Position numbers and translations under genes: made by a program. A stretch of 64,000 bases of DNA from Herbiconiux gentiana (GTDB lineage Bacteria; Actinomycetota; Actinomycetes; Actinomycetales; Microbacteriaceae). A model generated the notes under the pieces. It was not told where the DNA came from, ran no database searches, and saw nothing but the letters and a program-made list of their open reading frames with translations. This document shows positions 49,521 to 57,863 of this stretch, in pieces (within the stretch, counting starts at the first letter, position 1; each line of letters starts with the position of its first letter). The stretch covers positions 1 through 64,000 of the forward strand of contig NZ_JANTEZ010000001.1 in assembly GCF_024978135.1 (NCBI RefSeq), written 5' to 3'.

Positions 49521-50725
49521 CGTGCGGCCTTCGCCTTCTTGTTCCAATTCGGGTTCTCCCAGATGACGGTGCCGCCCTGGCCGAGGCCCACGCACATGGC
49601 CGTGAGACCGTAGCGCACCTCGGGGTGCTCCTCGAACTGTCGCGCGAGCTGGATCATCAGTCGCACGCCCGACGAGGCGAGCGGATGCCCGAGCGCGATC
49701 GCCCCACCGTAGGGGTTCACCCGGGGGTCGTCGTCGTCGATCGCGAAATGGTCGAGGAAGGAGAGCACCTGCACGGCGAACGCCTCGTTCAGCTCGAACA
49801 GGCCGATGTCGTCGATCGACAGCCCGGCCTTGCGCAGCGCCTTCTCGGTGGACGGCACCGGGCCGATGCCCATGATCTCGGGCTCGACGCCGGCGAAGGC
49901 GAACGAGACCAGACGCATGCGCACGGGCAGGCCGAGCTCGCGGGCCGCGCTCTCGCTGGCGATCAGCGAGGCGGTGGCGCCGTCGTTCAGGCCCGAGGAG
50001 TTGCCCGCCGTGACCCGACCGTGCGGCCGGAACGGGGTGCGGAGGCCGGCGAGGCCCTCCATCGTGGTCTCGGGGCGCGGTGCCTCGTCGCGCGTGGCGA
50101 GCCCCCAGCCCTCACCGCTGCGGATGGCGACCGGCACCAGGTCGGGCTGGATCTGCCCGGCCTCGTAGGCGGCGGCGACCTTCTGCTGGCTGCGCAGCGC
50201 GTAGCGGTCGGAGCGCTCCTTGGTGAGCTGCGGAAAACGGTCGTGGATGCGCTCGGCCGTGTTGCCCATGTTGAGCGCCTCGCCGCTCACGAGCCGCTCC
50301 GCGAGGAAGCGCGGATTCGGGTCGGCGTTGAACCCCATGGGGTGGCGACCCATGTGCTCGACGCCGCCCGCGATGGCGAAGTCGTAGGCACCGAAGGCGA
50401 TCGCCCCCGCCACCGTGGTGACGCTCGTCATGGCGCCGGCGCACATGCGGTCGATGGCATAGCCCGGCACCGAGAGCGGCAGGCCCGCGAGGATGGCGGT
50501 GGTGCGGCCGAGGGTGAGCCCCTGGTCGCCCTGCTGGGTGGTCGCCGCGATGGCGACGTCGTCGATGCGGTCTTTGGGGAGCTGCGGGTTGCGCTCCAGC
50601 ACGCCCGTGATCGCCTTGACCGCGAGGTCGTCGGCGCGGGTCTGCCAGTACATGCCCTTCTCGCCCGCGCGCCCGAAGGGGGTGCGCATTCCATCGACGA
50701 AAACGACTTCAGTTCTTTCGGCCAC
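49517..50725 (-). CDS. fadA: acetyl-CoA acyltransferase (thiolase)
   Basis: This 402-residue thiolase cleaves 3-ketoacyl-CoA with CoA at the end of each beta-oxidation round. The acyl-accepting cysteine is in IDRMCAGAMTSV (about residue 93), then NSSGLNDGATA, the ELNEAFAVQ block, and the C-terminal NPYGGAIALGHPLASSG and the second cysteine in TAMCVGLGQGG. The GTG at 50725 follows AGGAGG at good spacing. The 3' end overlaps fadB by 4 nt. A gap of about 70 nt separates it from RNase D, transcribed the same way. Confidence 0.94.
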   Translation of the reverse strand: MAERTEVVFVDGMRTPFGRAGEKGMYWQTRADDLAVKAITGVLERNPQLPKDRIDDVAIAATTQQGDQGLTLGRTTAILAGLPLSVPGYAIDRMCAGAMTSVTTVAGAIAFGAYDFAIAGGVEHMGRHPMGFNADPNPRFLAERLVSGEALNMGNTAERIHDRFPQLTKERSDRYALRSQQKVAAAYEAGQIQPDLVPVAIRSGEGWGLATRDEAPRPETTMEGLAGLRTPFRPHGRVTAGNSSGLNDGATASLIASESAARELGLPVRMRLVSFAFAGVEPEIMGIGPVPSTEKALRKAGLSIDDIGLFELNEAFAVQVLSFLDHFAIDDDDPRVNPYGGAIALGHPLASSGVRLMIQLARQFEEHPEVRYGLTAMCVGLGQGGTVIWENPNWNKKAKAAR

Positions 50726-50795
50726 AATGCCTCCTGGTTGGGAACGTCTCGATCGTAGAGCGGGCCCCCGACAGCCAGGAATCGTTTGATTCTTC

Positions 50796-52037
50796 CTACG
50801 AATCGGCTTTCTCGGCCGGATCGGCGCTTTGGTGGGGTTCCACAAAGGCTTGCAGGATCGGCTGTGCAGTCAGTTCAATCTGCCACGGCCGCGCGCCGAG
50901 CTCGGCGAGGTCCTCCGAGAGGCTCTCGAGCGTGAGCGGCTCGGGCGGGTTCCACGCGACGCGGCGCAGGAAATCGGGGGTCAGCAGGTTCTCGAGCGGG
51001 ATGGCGCGCTCGACGGAGAGCTCGGTCAGGGCCGTGCGCGCGGTCTTCAGCCGCGCATCCGCCTCGGGGTTGCGGTCGGCCCAGCTGCGCGGGGGAGGGA
51101 GGGTGTCGGTGGCCCGGCGCTGCACGGGGATGTCGTCGCTCGCCAGGGCGCGCTCGATGGCGGCCCACCAGCGGTCGATCTCGCTGCGGCTGGCCCGCCC
51201 CGAGAACTGCTTGAGCGAGGCGAGCTCGCGGCGCGAGGTGGGCAGGGCGCGGGCGGCGACCATGAGAGAGGAGTCGGGGACGAGCCGGCCCGGGGCGGTG
51301 TCGGTCGCGCGGGCCAGCTCGTCGCGGGCGAGCCAGAGCTCGCGGGCGGCCGCGAGATGGCGGTCGGCCCGCAGCGCCGAGATGCCGGTGAGGCGGCGCC
51401 AGGGCTCGGCGAGCGGCGGCTTGTCCTCCTTGGCGACGACGGCGGCGAACTCCTGCGCGGCGATCTCGAGCTTGCCCTGCTCCTTCAGCAGCACGGCCAT
51501 CGAGTCGCGCAGGTCGATCAGCAGCTCGACGTCGAGGGCGGCGTACTCGAGCCACGAGGCCGGGAGCGGCCGGGTCGACCAGTCGGCGGCCGAGTGCTCC
51601 TTCGCGAGATGGATGCCCAGCAGCTCCTCGACCACGGTGCCGAGACCCACCCGGGGGATGCCCAGCAGCCGGGCCGCGAGCTCGGTGTCGAAGACGGTGC
51701 TCGGCTCGAGACCGACCTCGCGCAGGCACGGCAGGTCTTGGCTGGCGGCGTGCAGCACCCACTCGACGTCTCCGATGACCGACTGCAGGGGAGCGAACTC
51801 CTCGATGGCGGGCGGGTCGATCAGGAAGGTGCCGGAGCCGCGCCGGTAGAGCTGGATCAGGTAGGCCCGCTGGGAGTAGCGGAAGCCGCTCGCGCGCTCG
51901 GCGTCGACCGCGACGGGGCCGTGGCCCTCCGCGAGCGCCTCGACCGCGTCGTGGAAGTCGTCGATCGTCGAGATGACGGTGCGCGCCGGAACGGCGATGG
52001 GGGATGGTGCCGGTGTTTCGATGGGGTCCTCAGTCAC
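50796..52037 (-). CDS. rnd: ribonuclease D-like 3'-5' exonuclease with HRDC domain
   Basis: This 413-residue protein has a DEDD-y exonuclease domain: VAVDAERASG (first Asp/Glu), HAASQDL (second Asp), and the Tyr-Asp pair in WLEYAALDVELL. An HRDC domain follows (about 215-300, with LWLARDELARATD...RLVPDSSLMVAARALP), then a Trp-rich C-terminal region as in actinobacterial RNase D. It trims tRNA and other RNA 3' ends. The GTG at 52037 overlaps the DUF3000 stop by 8 nt, indicating coupling. Confidence 0.92.
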   Translation of the reverse strand: MTEDPIETPAPSPIAVPARTVISTIDDFHDAVEALAEGHGPVAVDAERASGFRYSQRAYLIQLYRRGSGTFLIDPPAIEEFAPLQSVIGDVEWVLHAASQDLPCLREVGLEPSTVFDTELAARLLGIPRVGLGTVVEELLGIHLAKEHSAADWSTRPLPASWLEYAALDVELLIDLRDSMAVLLKEQGKLEIAAQEFAAVVAKEDKPPLAEPWRRLTGISALRADRHLAAARELWLARDELARATDTAPGRLVPDSSLMVAARALPTSRRELASLKQFSGRASRSEIDRWWAAIERALASDDIPVQRRATDTLPPPRSWADRNPEADARLKTARTALTELSVERAIPLENLLTPDFLRRVAWNPPEPLTLESLSEDLAELGARPWQIELTAQPILQAFVEPHQSADPAEKADS

Positions 52038-52626
52038 GTCGTGCTCGCCTGGTCTGCAGCATCGTCACCCCGTCGACCACAGGGGGGAGGCCGGCCAGCA
52101 TGCACAGCAGTTCGCTCCAGCCCTCGACGTGGGCCTGGATGTTGTGGTCGGTGGGGGTCCAGGATGCCCGGAGCTCGATCTGCGCCCCGTCACCCTGCGC
52201 CTGCAGCTCGCCGAAGCCGGTCGAGATGATCTTCGTGGCGGTGCCCGAGGCGTTCAGGTAGTTCGCGCCGCGCGCGTCGAGCGCGTCGACGAGCCATGAC
52301 CAGGCGACGTCGGCGAGGAACGGGTCGAGCCCGATCTCGGTCTCGAGCGGCGCCTGCGCGAAGCAGACCACGCGGAACTCGCCGCCCCACGCCTCCGGCC
52401 GCTCCTCGTCGTGGAGCAGGATGAACCGTCCGGTGCCGAGCTCGGAGTCGGCGCCGTGCCGGGCGGGGGTGACGTCGGCGGCGAGCGCCACCGCGTTCGG
52501 GGCCAGGTTGCCGGGGGCGGGGATCTCGTGCACGACGAGCTCCTCGCGCGTGTCGGCCCGGCGCAGCGAGTCGAGCGCCGCACCGAAGGCCGCCGGGATG
52601 TCCGGGCTGAAGGGGGAATCGGGCAC
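52030..52626 (-). CDS. DUF3000 protein
   Basis: This 198-residue soluble protein matches DUF3000: FGAALDSLRRADTREELVVHEIPAP at the start (split here for length), then LHDEERPEAWGGEFRVVC, DVAWSWLVDAL and WTPTDHNIQAHVEGWSELLCMLAGLPP at the end. The family is actinobacterial and precedes the RNase D gene, as here; function is unknown. The GTG at 52626 has a TAGTCT element 6 nt upstream, suggesting a leaderless mRNA that also carries rnd. Confidence 0.9.
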   Translation of the reverse strand: MPDSPFSPDIPAAFGAALDSLRRADTREELVVHEIPAPGNLAPNAVALAADVTPARHGADSELGTGRFILLHDEERPEAWGGEFRVVCFAQAPLETEIGLDPFLADVAWSWLVDALDARGANYLNASGTATKIISTGFGELQAQGDGAQIELRASWTPTDHNIQAHVEGWSELLCMLAGLPPVVDGVTMLQTRRARRD

Positions 52627-52632
52627 GTCTGC

Positions 52633-52642
52633 AGACTAGAGT
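52633..52642. promoter_or_regulatory. overlapping bidirectional -10 elements, DUF3000 and the divergent hydrolase
   Basis: AGACTAGAGT holds TAGTCT on the minus strand (52638-52633), 6 nt before the DUF3000 GTG, and TAGAGT on the plus strand (52637-52642), which would start hydrolase mRNA near 52649 with a leader of about 50 nt. The two hexamers share two bases. Confidence 0.5.
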
Positions 52643-52699
52643 TCTTTGCGTTCCTCCCGGCGACGGCACGCCGGGTGCCGTCCGAAGGGAGAGCCCCGC

Positions 52700-53878
52700 G
52701 TGAGCCCCGTGTCCCCCCGGCCGAACGTGCCCGCGTGGGCCGTCGTCGCCTTGGCCGCCGGAACCGCGGCCACGCTCGTCACCGCGGCCGGCGCCGTGGT
52801 GGCCGCCCTGACCTCCCGCGCGATCGTCACGCCGTCGCTCCCGGTCGACGACGTGCGCATCCTGGGCTACGACGAGACCGCCCGCACGGTCGACCTGGCC
52901 GTGACGGCCGACTCCATCCTGCCGGGCCTCTACAGCCTGCGCTTCTCGGCCGACACCGGCCACGCCCGCATCGGCGAGGTGCTCTCGGTCGCCGACGGCG
53001 TGGTGCGCCGCTCGGTGCTCGCTGTCGACTACGGCGAGCTCTCCCGCGCGAGGAGCGGCCGGATCAGCGGGTGGTACTACATCCACCCGCGCGAGCTCGG
53101 TGTCGAGGTCGAGGAGGTGTCGGTGCCGACCGCGGTGGGCCCGGCGCCGGCCTGGTACGTGCCGGCGGCCGATCCCGCCGCTGTGAAGTGGGTCGTGCAG
53201 GTGCACGGGCGCGGGGTGCGCCGCGGCGAGACCATCCGCGCGCTGCCCGTCTTCCACGAGCACGGCTACCACGTGCTGCACATCTCCTACCGCAACGACG
53301 GCGAGGCGCCGCGCTCGGCCGACGGCCGCTACGCGCTCGGCGACACCGAGTGGGAGGACCTCGACGCGGCCATCGACTGGGCGGTCGACCGGGGCGCCCG
53401 CGACGTCGTGCTGATGGGCTGGTCGATGGGCGGCGCGATCGCGCTGCAGGCGATGGGTCGCGCCCGGCACCGCGCGCTCGTCCGCGGGATCGCCCTCGAG
53501 TCGCCGGCGGTCGACTGGCGCGAGGTGCTGCGCTACCAGGGGCGGGCGCGACGGGTGCCCGAGCTGGTGGGAGACGCGGCCTTCGCGACCATCACCCACG
53601 CGCCGGGCCGCCTGGTGACCGGCCAGGAGCATCCGCTCGACCTCGACCGGCTCGACTTCGTGAAGCGGTCGCACGAGGTCGACGTGCCGGTGCTGCTCAT
53701 GCACAGCGACGACGACGGCTACGTGCCCTCGGGCGCATCACGGAGGCTCGCCGAGGCGCGGCCCGACCTCGTCACCTTCGTGCCGTTCTCGATCGCCCGG
53801 CACACCAAGCTGTGGAACTACGACCGGGTGAAGTGGAACCGCGCGATCAGCGACTGGCTGACCGCCAACGGGCTGTGA
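52700..53878 (+). CDS. alpha/beta hydrolase with N-terminal membrane anchor
   Basis: This 392-residue protein has a hydrophobic segment at about 10-35, either an uncleaved signal or anchor, then a beta domain and an alpha/beta-hydrolase core. The oxyanion region is VQVHGRGVRRGE, the nucleophile elbow LMGWSMGGAIA has its Ser near 259, the acid is in LLMHSDDDGYVPSG near 340, and the His in ARHTKLWNYD near 373. The core resembles serine aminopeptidase S33/prolyl oligopeptidase-like esterases. The active domain is likely outside the cell. The GTG at 52700 follows GAAGGGAG; other starts upstream lack a ribosome-binding site. Confidence 0.85.
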   Translation: MSPVSPRPNVPAWAVVALAAGTAATLVTAAGAVVAALTSRAIVTPSLPVDDVRILGYDETARTVDLAVTADSILPGLYSLRFSADTGHARIGEVLSVADGVVRRSVLAVDYGELSRARSGRISGWYYIHPRELGVEVEEVSVPTAVGPAPAWYVPAADPAAVKWVVQVHGRGVRRGETIRALPVFHEHGYHVLHISYRNDGEAPRSADGRYALGDTEWEDLDAAIDWAVDRGARDVVLMGWSMGGAIALQAMGRARHRALVRGIALESPAVDWREVLRYQGRARRVPELVGDAAFATITHAPGRLVTGQEHPLDLDRLDFVKRSHEVDVPVLLMHSDDDGYVPSGASRRLAEARPDLVTFVPFSIARHTKLWNYDRVKWNRAISDWLTANGL

Positions 53879-53896
53879 CCCGAACGCCGACGCGCC

Positions 53897-54334
53897 TCAG
53901 GCCGCGACGCGCTCCCGCAGCTGCCGCTTGGTGCGCCCGAGCATCGCCGTCATGCCGCGGATGCGCAGTAGCGACACCGCCTCGGTGAGCCCGATCGTGT
54001 TCGGGAAGTCGTCGGGGATGCCGAGCACCTCGTCGACGGTCAGACCGTCGATGCCCTGCACGAGGATCGACGCGAAGCCGCGCGTGGTGGGCGCCTCGCG
54101 CGGAGCCGTCGCGAACAGGTGCACGACTCCGTCGTCGACCTCGACGAAGATGTACACCGGCGACTGGCACTCCTCGACCCGCTCCAGCAGGTCGGGATGC
54201 TCGCTGTAGCGCGCGGGCAGCTCGGGGAGCTCGTTCGCGAACTCGAGCAGCATCTCGAGCCGCTCGCGCTGCCCGAGGGCGAGGAAGTCGTCACGGATCT
54301 CGGCGAGCGTCGCCGGCAGCTGGTTCTCGGTCAT
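53897..54334 (-). CDS. sufE: SufE family sulfur-acceptor protein
   Basis: This 145-residue protein matches SufE, which takes persulfide sulfur from a cysteine desulfurase during Fe-S cluster assembly. The acceptor cysteine is Cys56 in VEECQSPVYIFVE, and the family end block GLTEAVSLLRIRGMTAML is present. The ATG at 54334 fits the family length. It lies 20 nt behind a rhodanese-type sulfurtransferase on the same strand, not beside sufS, so it may accept sulfur relayed by that neighbour. Confidence 0.92.
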   Translation of the reverse strand: MTENQLPATLAEIRDDFLALGQRERLEMLLEFANELPELPARYSEHPDLLERVEECQSPVYIFVEVDDGVVHLFATAPREAPTTRGFASILVQGIDGLTVDEVLGIPDDFPNTIGLTEAVSLLRIRGMTAMLGRTKRQLRERVAA

Positions 54335-54354
54335 CCCCTCCAGTATGCGCGCCC

Positions 54355-55254
54355 TCAGCGCGCGGGCACCTCGCCGGGCTCCGAGCCCTTGACGATCGGC
54401 ACCCGCACGGTGCTGCCCCACTCGGTCCACGAGCCGTCGTAGTTCCGCACGTCGTCGAAGCCGAGGAGGTGGGTGAGCACGAACCAGGTGTGGCTCGACC
54501 GCTCGCCGATGCGGCAGTACGCGATCACCGGCTCGCCCTCGGTGAGACCGGCGCCCTCGCGGTAGATGGCGTCGAGCTCGGCCACCGGCTTGAAGGTGCC
54601 GTCGTCGGCGGCGGCCTTCGCCCACGGCACGTTCGCGGCACTCGGGATGTGACCGGCGCGCAGGGCGCCCTCCTCGGGGTAGGCCGGGGCGGTGGTGCGC
54701 TCTCCGCTGTACTCCTCGGGGGAGCGCACGTCGATCAGCGGGTGCCCGAGGTGCGCGAGCACGTCGTCCTTGAAGGCGCGGATCTCGGCGTCGTGCCGCT
54801 CGACGACCGGGTACTCCACCGCCTCCGGGGCCGGTCGCTCGGTGGTGACGGGGCGGCCCTCGGCGATCCACTTGTCGCGGCCGCCGTCGAGCAGGCGCAC
54901 GTCGTCGTGGCCGAACAGCGAGAACACCCAGAGGGCGTAGGCGGCCCACCAGTTGTTCTTGTCGCCGTAGATCACGACGGTCGAGTCGCGCGAGATGCCC
55001 TTGCCGCCGACGAGCGCCGCGAAGGCCTCGCCGTCGATGTAGTCGCGGAGCACCGGGTCGTTCAGGTCGGTGTGCCAGTCGATCTTGACGGCGCCGGGGA
55101 TGTGCCCGGTCTCGTAGAGCAGCACGTCCTCGTCGGACTCCACCACCACGAGCCCCTCGTCGCCGAGGTGGGCCTCGAGCCAGTCGCCCGACACGAGGCG
55201 CTCCGGATGCGCGTACCCGGCGAACTTCGGAGCGGAATCGGTCTCGACAGTCAT
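54355..55254 (-). CDS. sseA: sulfurtransferase (thiosulfate/3-mercaptopyruvate type)
   Basis: This 299-residue protein has two rhodanese domains. The N-terminal inactive one has [16 protein letters not shown], and the C-terminal one has [11 protein letters not shown] and the active loop with Cys247 in [11 protein letters not shown]. The CRIGERS loop is typical of thiosulfate sulfurtransferases. It moves sulfane sulfur to an acceptor such as cyanide in vitro or a protein thiol. The ATG at 55254 follows CTGGAGGTTG. sufE follows after 20 nt, so the two probably form a sulfur-transfer operon. Confidence 0.93.
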   Translation of the reverse strand: MTVETDSAPKFAGYAHPERLVSGDWLEAHLGDEGLVVVESDEDVLLYETGHIPGAVKIDWHTDLNDPVLRDYIDGEAFAALVGGKGISRDSTVVIYGDKNNWWAAYALWVFSLFGHDDVRLLDGGRDKWIAEGRPVTTERPAPEAVEYPVVERHDAEIRAFKDDVLAHLGHPLIDVRSPEEYSGERTTAPAYPEEGALRAGHIPSAANVPWAKAAADDGTFKPVAELDAIYREGAGLTEGEPVIAYCRIGERSSHTWFVLTHLLGFDDVRNYDGSWTEWGSTVRVPIVKGSEPGEVPAR

Positions 55255-55356
55255 TTCACAACCTCCAGTTAGGGTAGGGGACGCCCCCTACGAATCTAGG
55301 TCCTCCGCGGCCGGCTCTGCACGCCAGGGTCACACTTCGAGACACAGGATGATCCG

Positions 55357-56391
55357 ATGACAGCCGAGCAGCAGGCCGTTGCGCCGCGCCTCACCGAGCG
55401 CAGCCCCTCGATGACGGCGGCCGAGCTCGCCGCGACCCTGGTGCCGCCCCGCCAGTTCGACACCGCCTCGTTCGAGAGCTACCGCCCCGACCCCGACTAC
55501 CCGTCGCAGGCCGAGGCGCTCGAGAAGATCACCGCGTTCGCCGGCAGCTGGGCTCCGGCGAAGTCGGGCGGGTTCTTCAGCCGGGCGAAGAAGGCCCCGG
55601 CCGCGAAGCCCGGCATCTACCTCGACGGCGGCTTCGGCGTGGGCAAGACCCACCTGCTCGCCGCCCTCTGGCACGCCGCTCCCGGCCCGAAGTACTTCGG
55701 CACCTTCATCGAGTACACGGCCCTCGTCGGCGCCCTCGGCTTCAGCGAGGCCGTGAAGCTGTTCCACGGTGCCCGCTTCATCGCGATCGACGAGTTCGAG
55801 CTCGACGACCCGGGTGACACCATGCTGATGACCCGCTTCCTCGGCGAGCTCGTCGCGGGCGGCACGCGCCTCGCCGCCACCTCCAACACCCCGCCGAACG
55901 CGCTCGGGGAGGGCCGCTTCGCCGCCGCCGACTTCCTGCGCGAGATCCAGGCCATCGCCGACCGCTTCGACATCGTGCGCATCGACGGCCTCGACTACCG
56001 CCGCCGCGACATCGAGGGCCACGCCGTCGCGTTCGGCAGCGACGCCGAGCTCCTCTCCGCCGTCGAGCGCCGGGCCGCGGCGGGGGAGTCGATCACCCTC
56101 GACCCGTTCAGCGAGCTCGTCGAGCACCTCGGCAGCATCCACCCCTCGCGCTACATCAAGATGATCGACGGCGTCGACGTGATCGCGCTCAGCGACGTCA
56201 CGCCCCTCCTGAATCAGACGGATGCGCTGCGACTCGTCGCGTTCGTCGACCGCGTCTACGACGCTCAGATCCGCATCCTCGCCTCCGGCACCCCGCTCGA
56301 CGAGGTCTTCGCGGGCGACATGCTGAACGGCGGCTACCGCAAGAAGTACCTGCGCGCGACGTCGCGTCTGATCGCCTCGGCCTCGCTCTAG
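55357..56391 (+). CDS. zapE: cell division ATPase ZapE (AFG1-like)
   Basis: This 344-residue P-loop ATPase has Walker A GGFGVGKTH at 91-99, Walker B FIAIDEFELDD near 145, and the AFG1 blocks LVAGGTRLAATSNTPPNALGEGRF (in two pieces) and FDIVRIDGLDYRRRD. Proteobacterial ZapE binds FtsZ and acts at the constricting ring. The C-terminal 40 residues carry the usual FVDRVYDAQIRI segment. The ATG at 55357 has CAGGAT 6 nt upstream, a weak -10 variant. It diverges from sseA-sufE. Confidence 0.92.
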   Translation: MTAEQQAVAPRLTERSPSMTAAELAATLVPPRQFDTASFESYRPDPDYPSQAEALEKITAFAGSWAPAKSGGFFSRAKKAPAAKPGIYLDGGFGVGKTHLLAALWHAAPGPKYFGTFIEYTALVGALGFSEAVKLFHGARFIAIDEFELDDPGDTMLMTRFLGELVAGGTRLAATSNTPPNALGEGRFAAADFLREIQAIADRFDIVRIDGLDYRRRDIEGHAVAFGSDAELLSAVERRAAAGESITLDPFSELVEHLGSIHPSRYIKMIDGVDVIALSDVTPLLNQTDALRLVAFVDRVYDAQIRILASGTPLDEVFAGDMLNGGYRKKYLRATSRLIASASL

Positions 56392-56436
56392 CCCTTCGGG
56401 GCACGCCGAGCATCCGCTCGGGACATTCTGCGCACC

Positions 56437-56485
56437 GCGAAACATCGAATTTACATTCGGCCCCGCCGTGTAACACGGCGTACAC
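56437..56485 (+). promoter_or_regulatory. candidate GlnR half-sites and palindrome upstream of amtB
   Basis: GAAAC-n6-TTTAC (56439-56454) and GTAAC-n6-TACAC (56470-56485) resemble GlnR half-site pairs, though weaker than the glnA1 box. Overlapping the second, CGCCGTG-TAA-CACGGCG (56464-56480) is a perfect 7-bp inverted repeat. A second GCGAAAC is at 56501-56507. The 233-nt gap before amtB is otherwise empty of genes. Confidence 0.45.
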
Positions 56486-56624
56486 AGAACACGTCTCCTC
56501 GCGAAACGTGCTGTCGACAGACTTCACGTGCCTGCAATTGCGCCCCCGGCGTCGTGCTCGCCCTCGGCATCACAGCAATTCCAGTTGTACCCGCCCAGCA
56601 CGTTATAGAGAGGTAACCATTCAT

Positions 56625-57863
56625 ATGGAAGAAGTAACCGGCAACCTGAACTCGTTGTGGTTGCTCGTTGCAGCCGCCCTCGTGCTCCTCATGACCCCTG
56701 GTGTCGCGTTCTTCTACGGCGGCATGGTCAAGGCGAAGTCCGTCATCTCGATGATGATGATGAGCTTCGGAGCAATGGGCCTCGTGGGCGTCCTCTGGGT
56801 GCTCTACGGCTACGGCATGGCCTTCGGCACCCCGCTGATCCCGGGCCTCCTCGGAAACCCGTTCGACGGCTCGATCGGCCTCGGCAGCCTCCTCGGCATC
56901 GACGAGTCGGGCGCCATGAGCCCCGACCTCGCCGGCCTGGCCTTCGCCGGCTTCCAGGCGACCTTCGCGATCATCACCGTCGCGCTGATCTCGGGAGCCA
57001 TCGCCGACCGCGCGAAGTTCGGCGCCTGGATGGTCTTCGCCGGTGTCTGGGTCACCGTCGTCTACTTCCCGGTCGCCTTCTGGGTGTTCAACCTCGCTGA
57101 GGGCTGGGCTCCCGTCTGGGGCGTCAACGACTTCGCCGGTGGCACCGCGGTGCACATCAACGCCGGTGCGGCGGCCCTCGCCCTCGCTCTGGTGCTCGGC
57201 AAGCGCGTCGGCTTCCAGAAGGGCATCCAGAAGCCGCACAACGTGCCGCTGACCCTCCTCGGCGCCTCGCTGCTGTGGTTCGGCTGGTTCGGCTTCAACG
57301 CCGGCTCCGAAGCCGCGGTCGACGGCGTCGCCGCCATCGCCTGGATCAACACCCTCGCCGCCCCGGCCGCCGCCATCATCGGCTGGCTGATCGTCGAGAA
57401 GATCAAGGACGGCAAGCCCACCTCGATCGGTGCCGCGTCGGGTGCCGTCGCCGGCCTCGTCGCCATCACCCCGGCCTGCAACATCCTGACCCCGGGTTGG
57501 GCGATCGTGCTCGGCGTCATCGCCGGTGCCGTCTGCGCCCTGGCGATCGAGCTGAAGTTCAAGCTCGGCTTCGACGACTCGCTCGACGTCGTGGGCATCC
57601 ACCTCGTCGGCGGCATCATCGGAACGCTCTACATCGGCATCTTCGGTGCCGGCATCGGCCTGCTGGACACCGGCTCGCTGGAGCAGCTGGGCAAGCAGGC
57701 GGGCGCGGCCGCGGTCGTGCTGGTCTACTCCTTCGTGATGGCGTTCATCATCGGCTGGATCATCCAGAAGACGATGGGCTTCCGCATCAAGAACGAGGAC
57801 GAGGTCGCCGGCGTGGACACCACGGTGCACGGCGAAGAGGGCTACGTGCTCGAGACCGTCTGA
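56625..57863 (+). CDS. amtB: ammonium transporter (Amt/MEP/Rh family)
   Basis: This 412-residue membrane protein imports ammonium. About eleven hydrophobic segments are present. Family blocks are LLMTPGVAFFYGGMVKAKSV (in two halves), FQATFAIITVALISGAIADR, DFAGGTAVHINAGAAALALAL (with the pore His), FGFNAGSEAA, and DVVGIHLVGGIIGTLYIG with the second pore His. No signal peptide precedes the first helix. The ATG at 56625 follows GAGAGGTAACC. No glnB (PII) or glnD gene follows, unlike many Actinobacteria. Candidate GlnR sites lie upstream, and the last 22 nt overlap the 3' end of the EI24 gene. Confidence 0.95.
   Translation: MEEVTGNLNSLWLLVAAALVLLMTPGVAFFYGGMVKAKSVISMMMMSFGAMGLVGVLWVLYGYGMAFGTPLIPGLLGNPFDGSIGLGSLLGIDESGAMSPDLAGLAFAGFQATFAIITVALISGAIADRAKFGAWMVFAGVWVTVVYFPVAFWVFNLAEGWAPVWGVNDFAGGTAVHINAGAAALALALVLGKRVGFQKGIQKPHNVPLTLLGASLLWFGWFGFNAGSEAAVDGVAAIAWINTLAAPAAAIIGWLIVEKIKDGKPTSIGAASGAVAGLVAITPACNILTPGWAIVLGVIAGAVCALAIELKFKLGFDDSLDVVGIHLVGGIIGTLYIGIFGAGIGLLDTGSLEQLGKQAGAAAVVLVYSFVMAFIIGWIIQKTMGFRIKNEDEVAGVDTTVHGEEGYVLETV

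Noticed and set aside
49505-50758. Plus-strand frame opposite the thiolase
   Set aside because: Antisense of fadA, with no recognisable motif.
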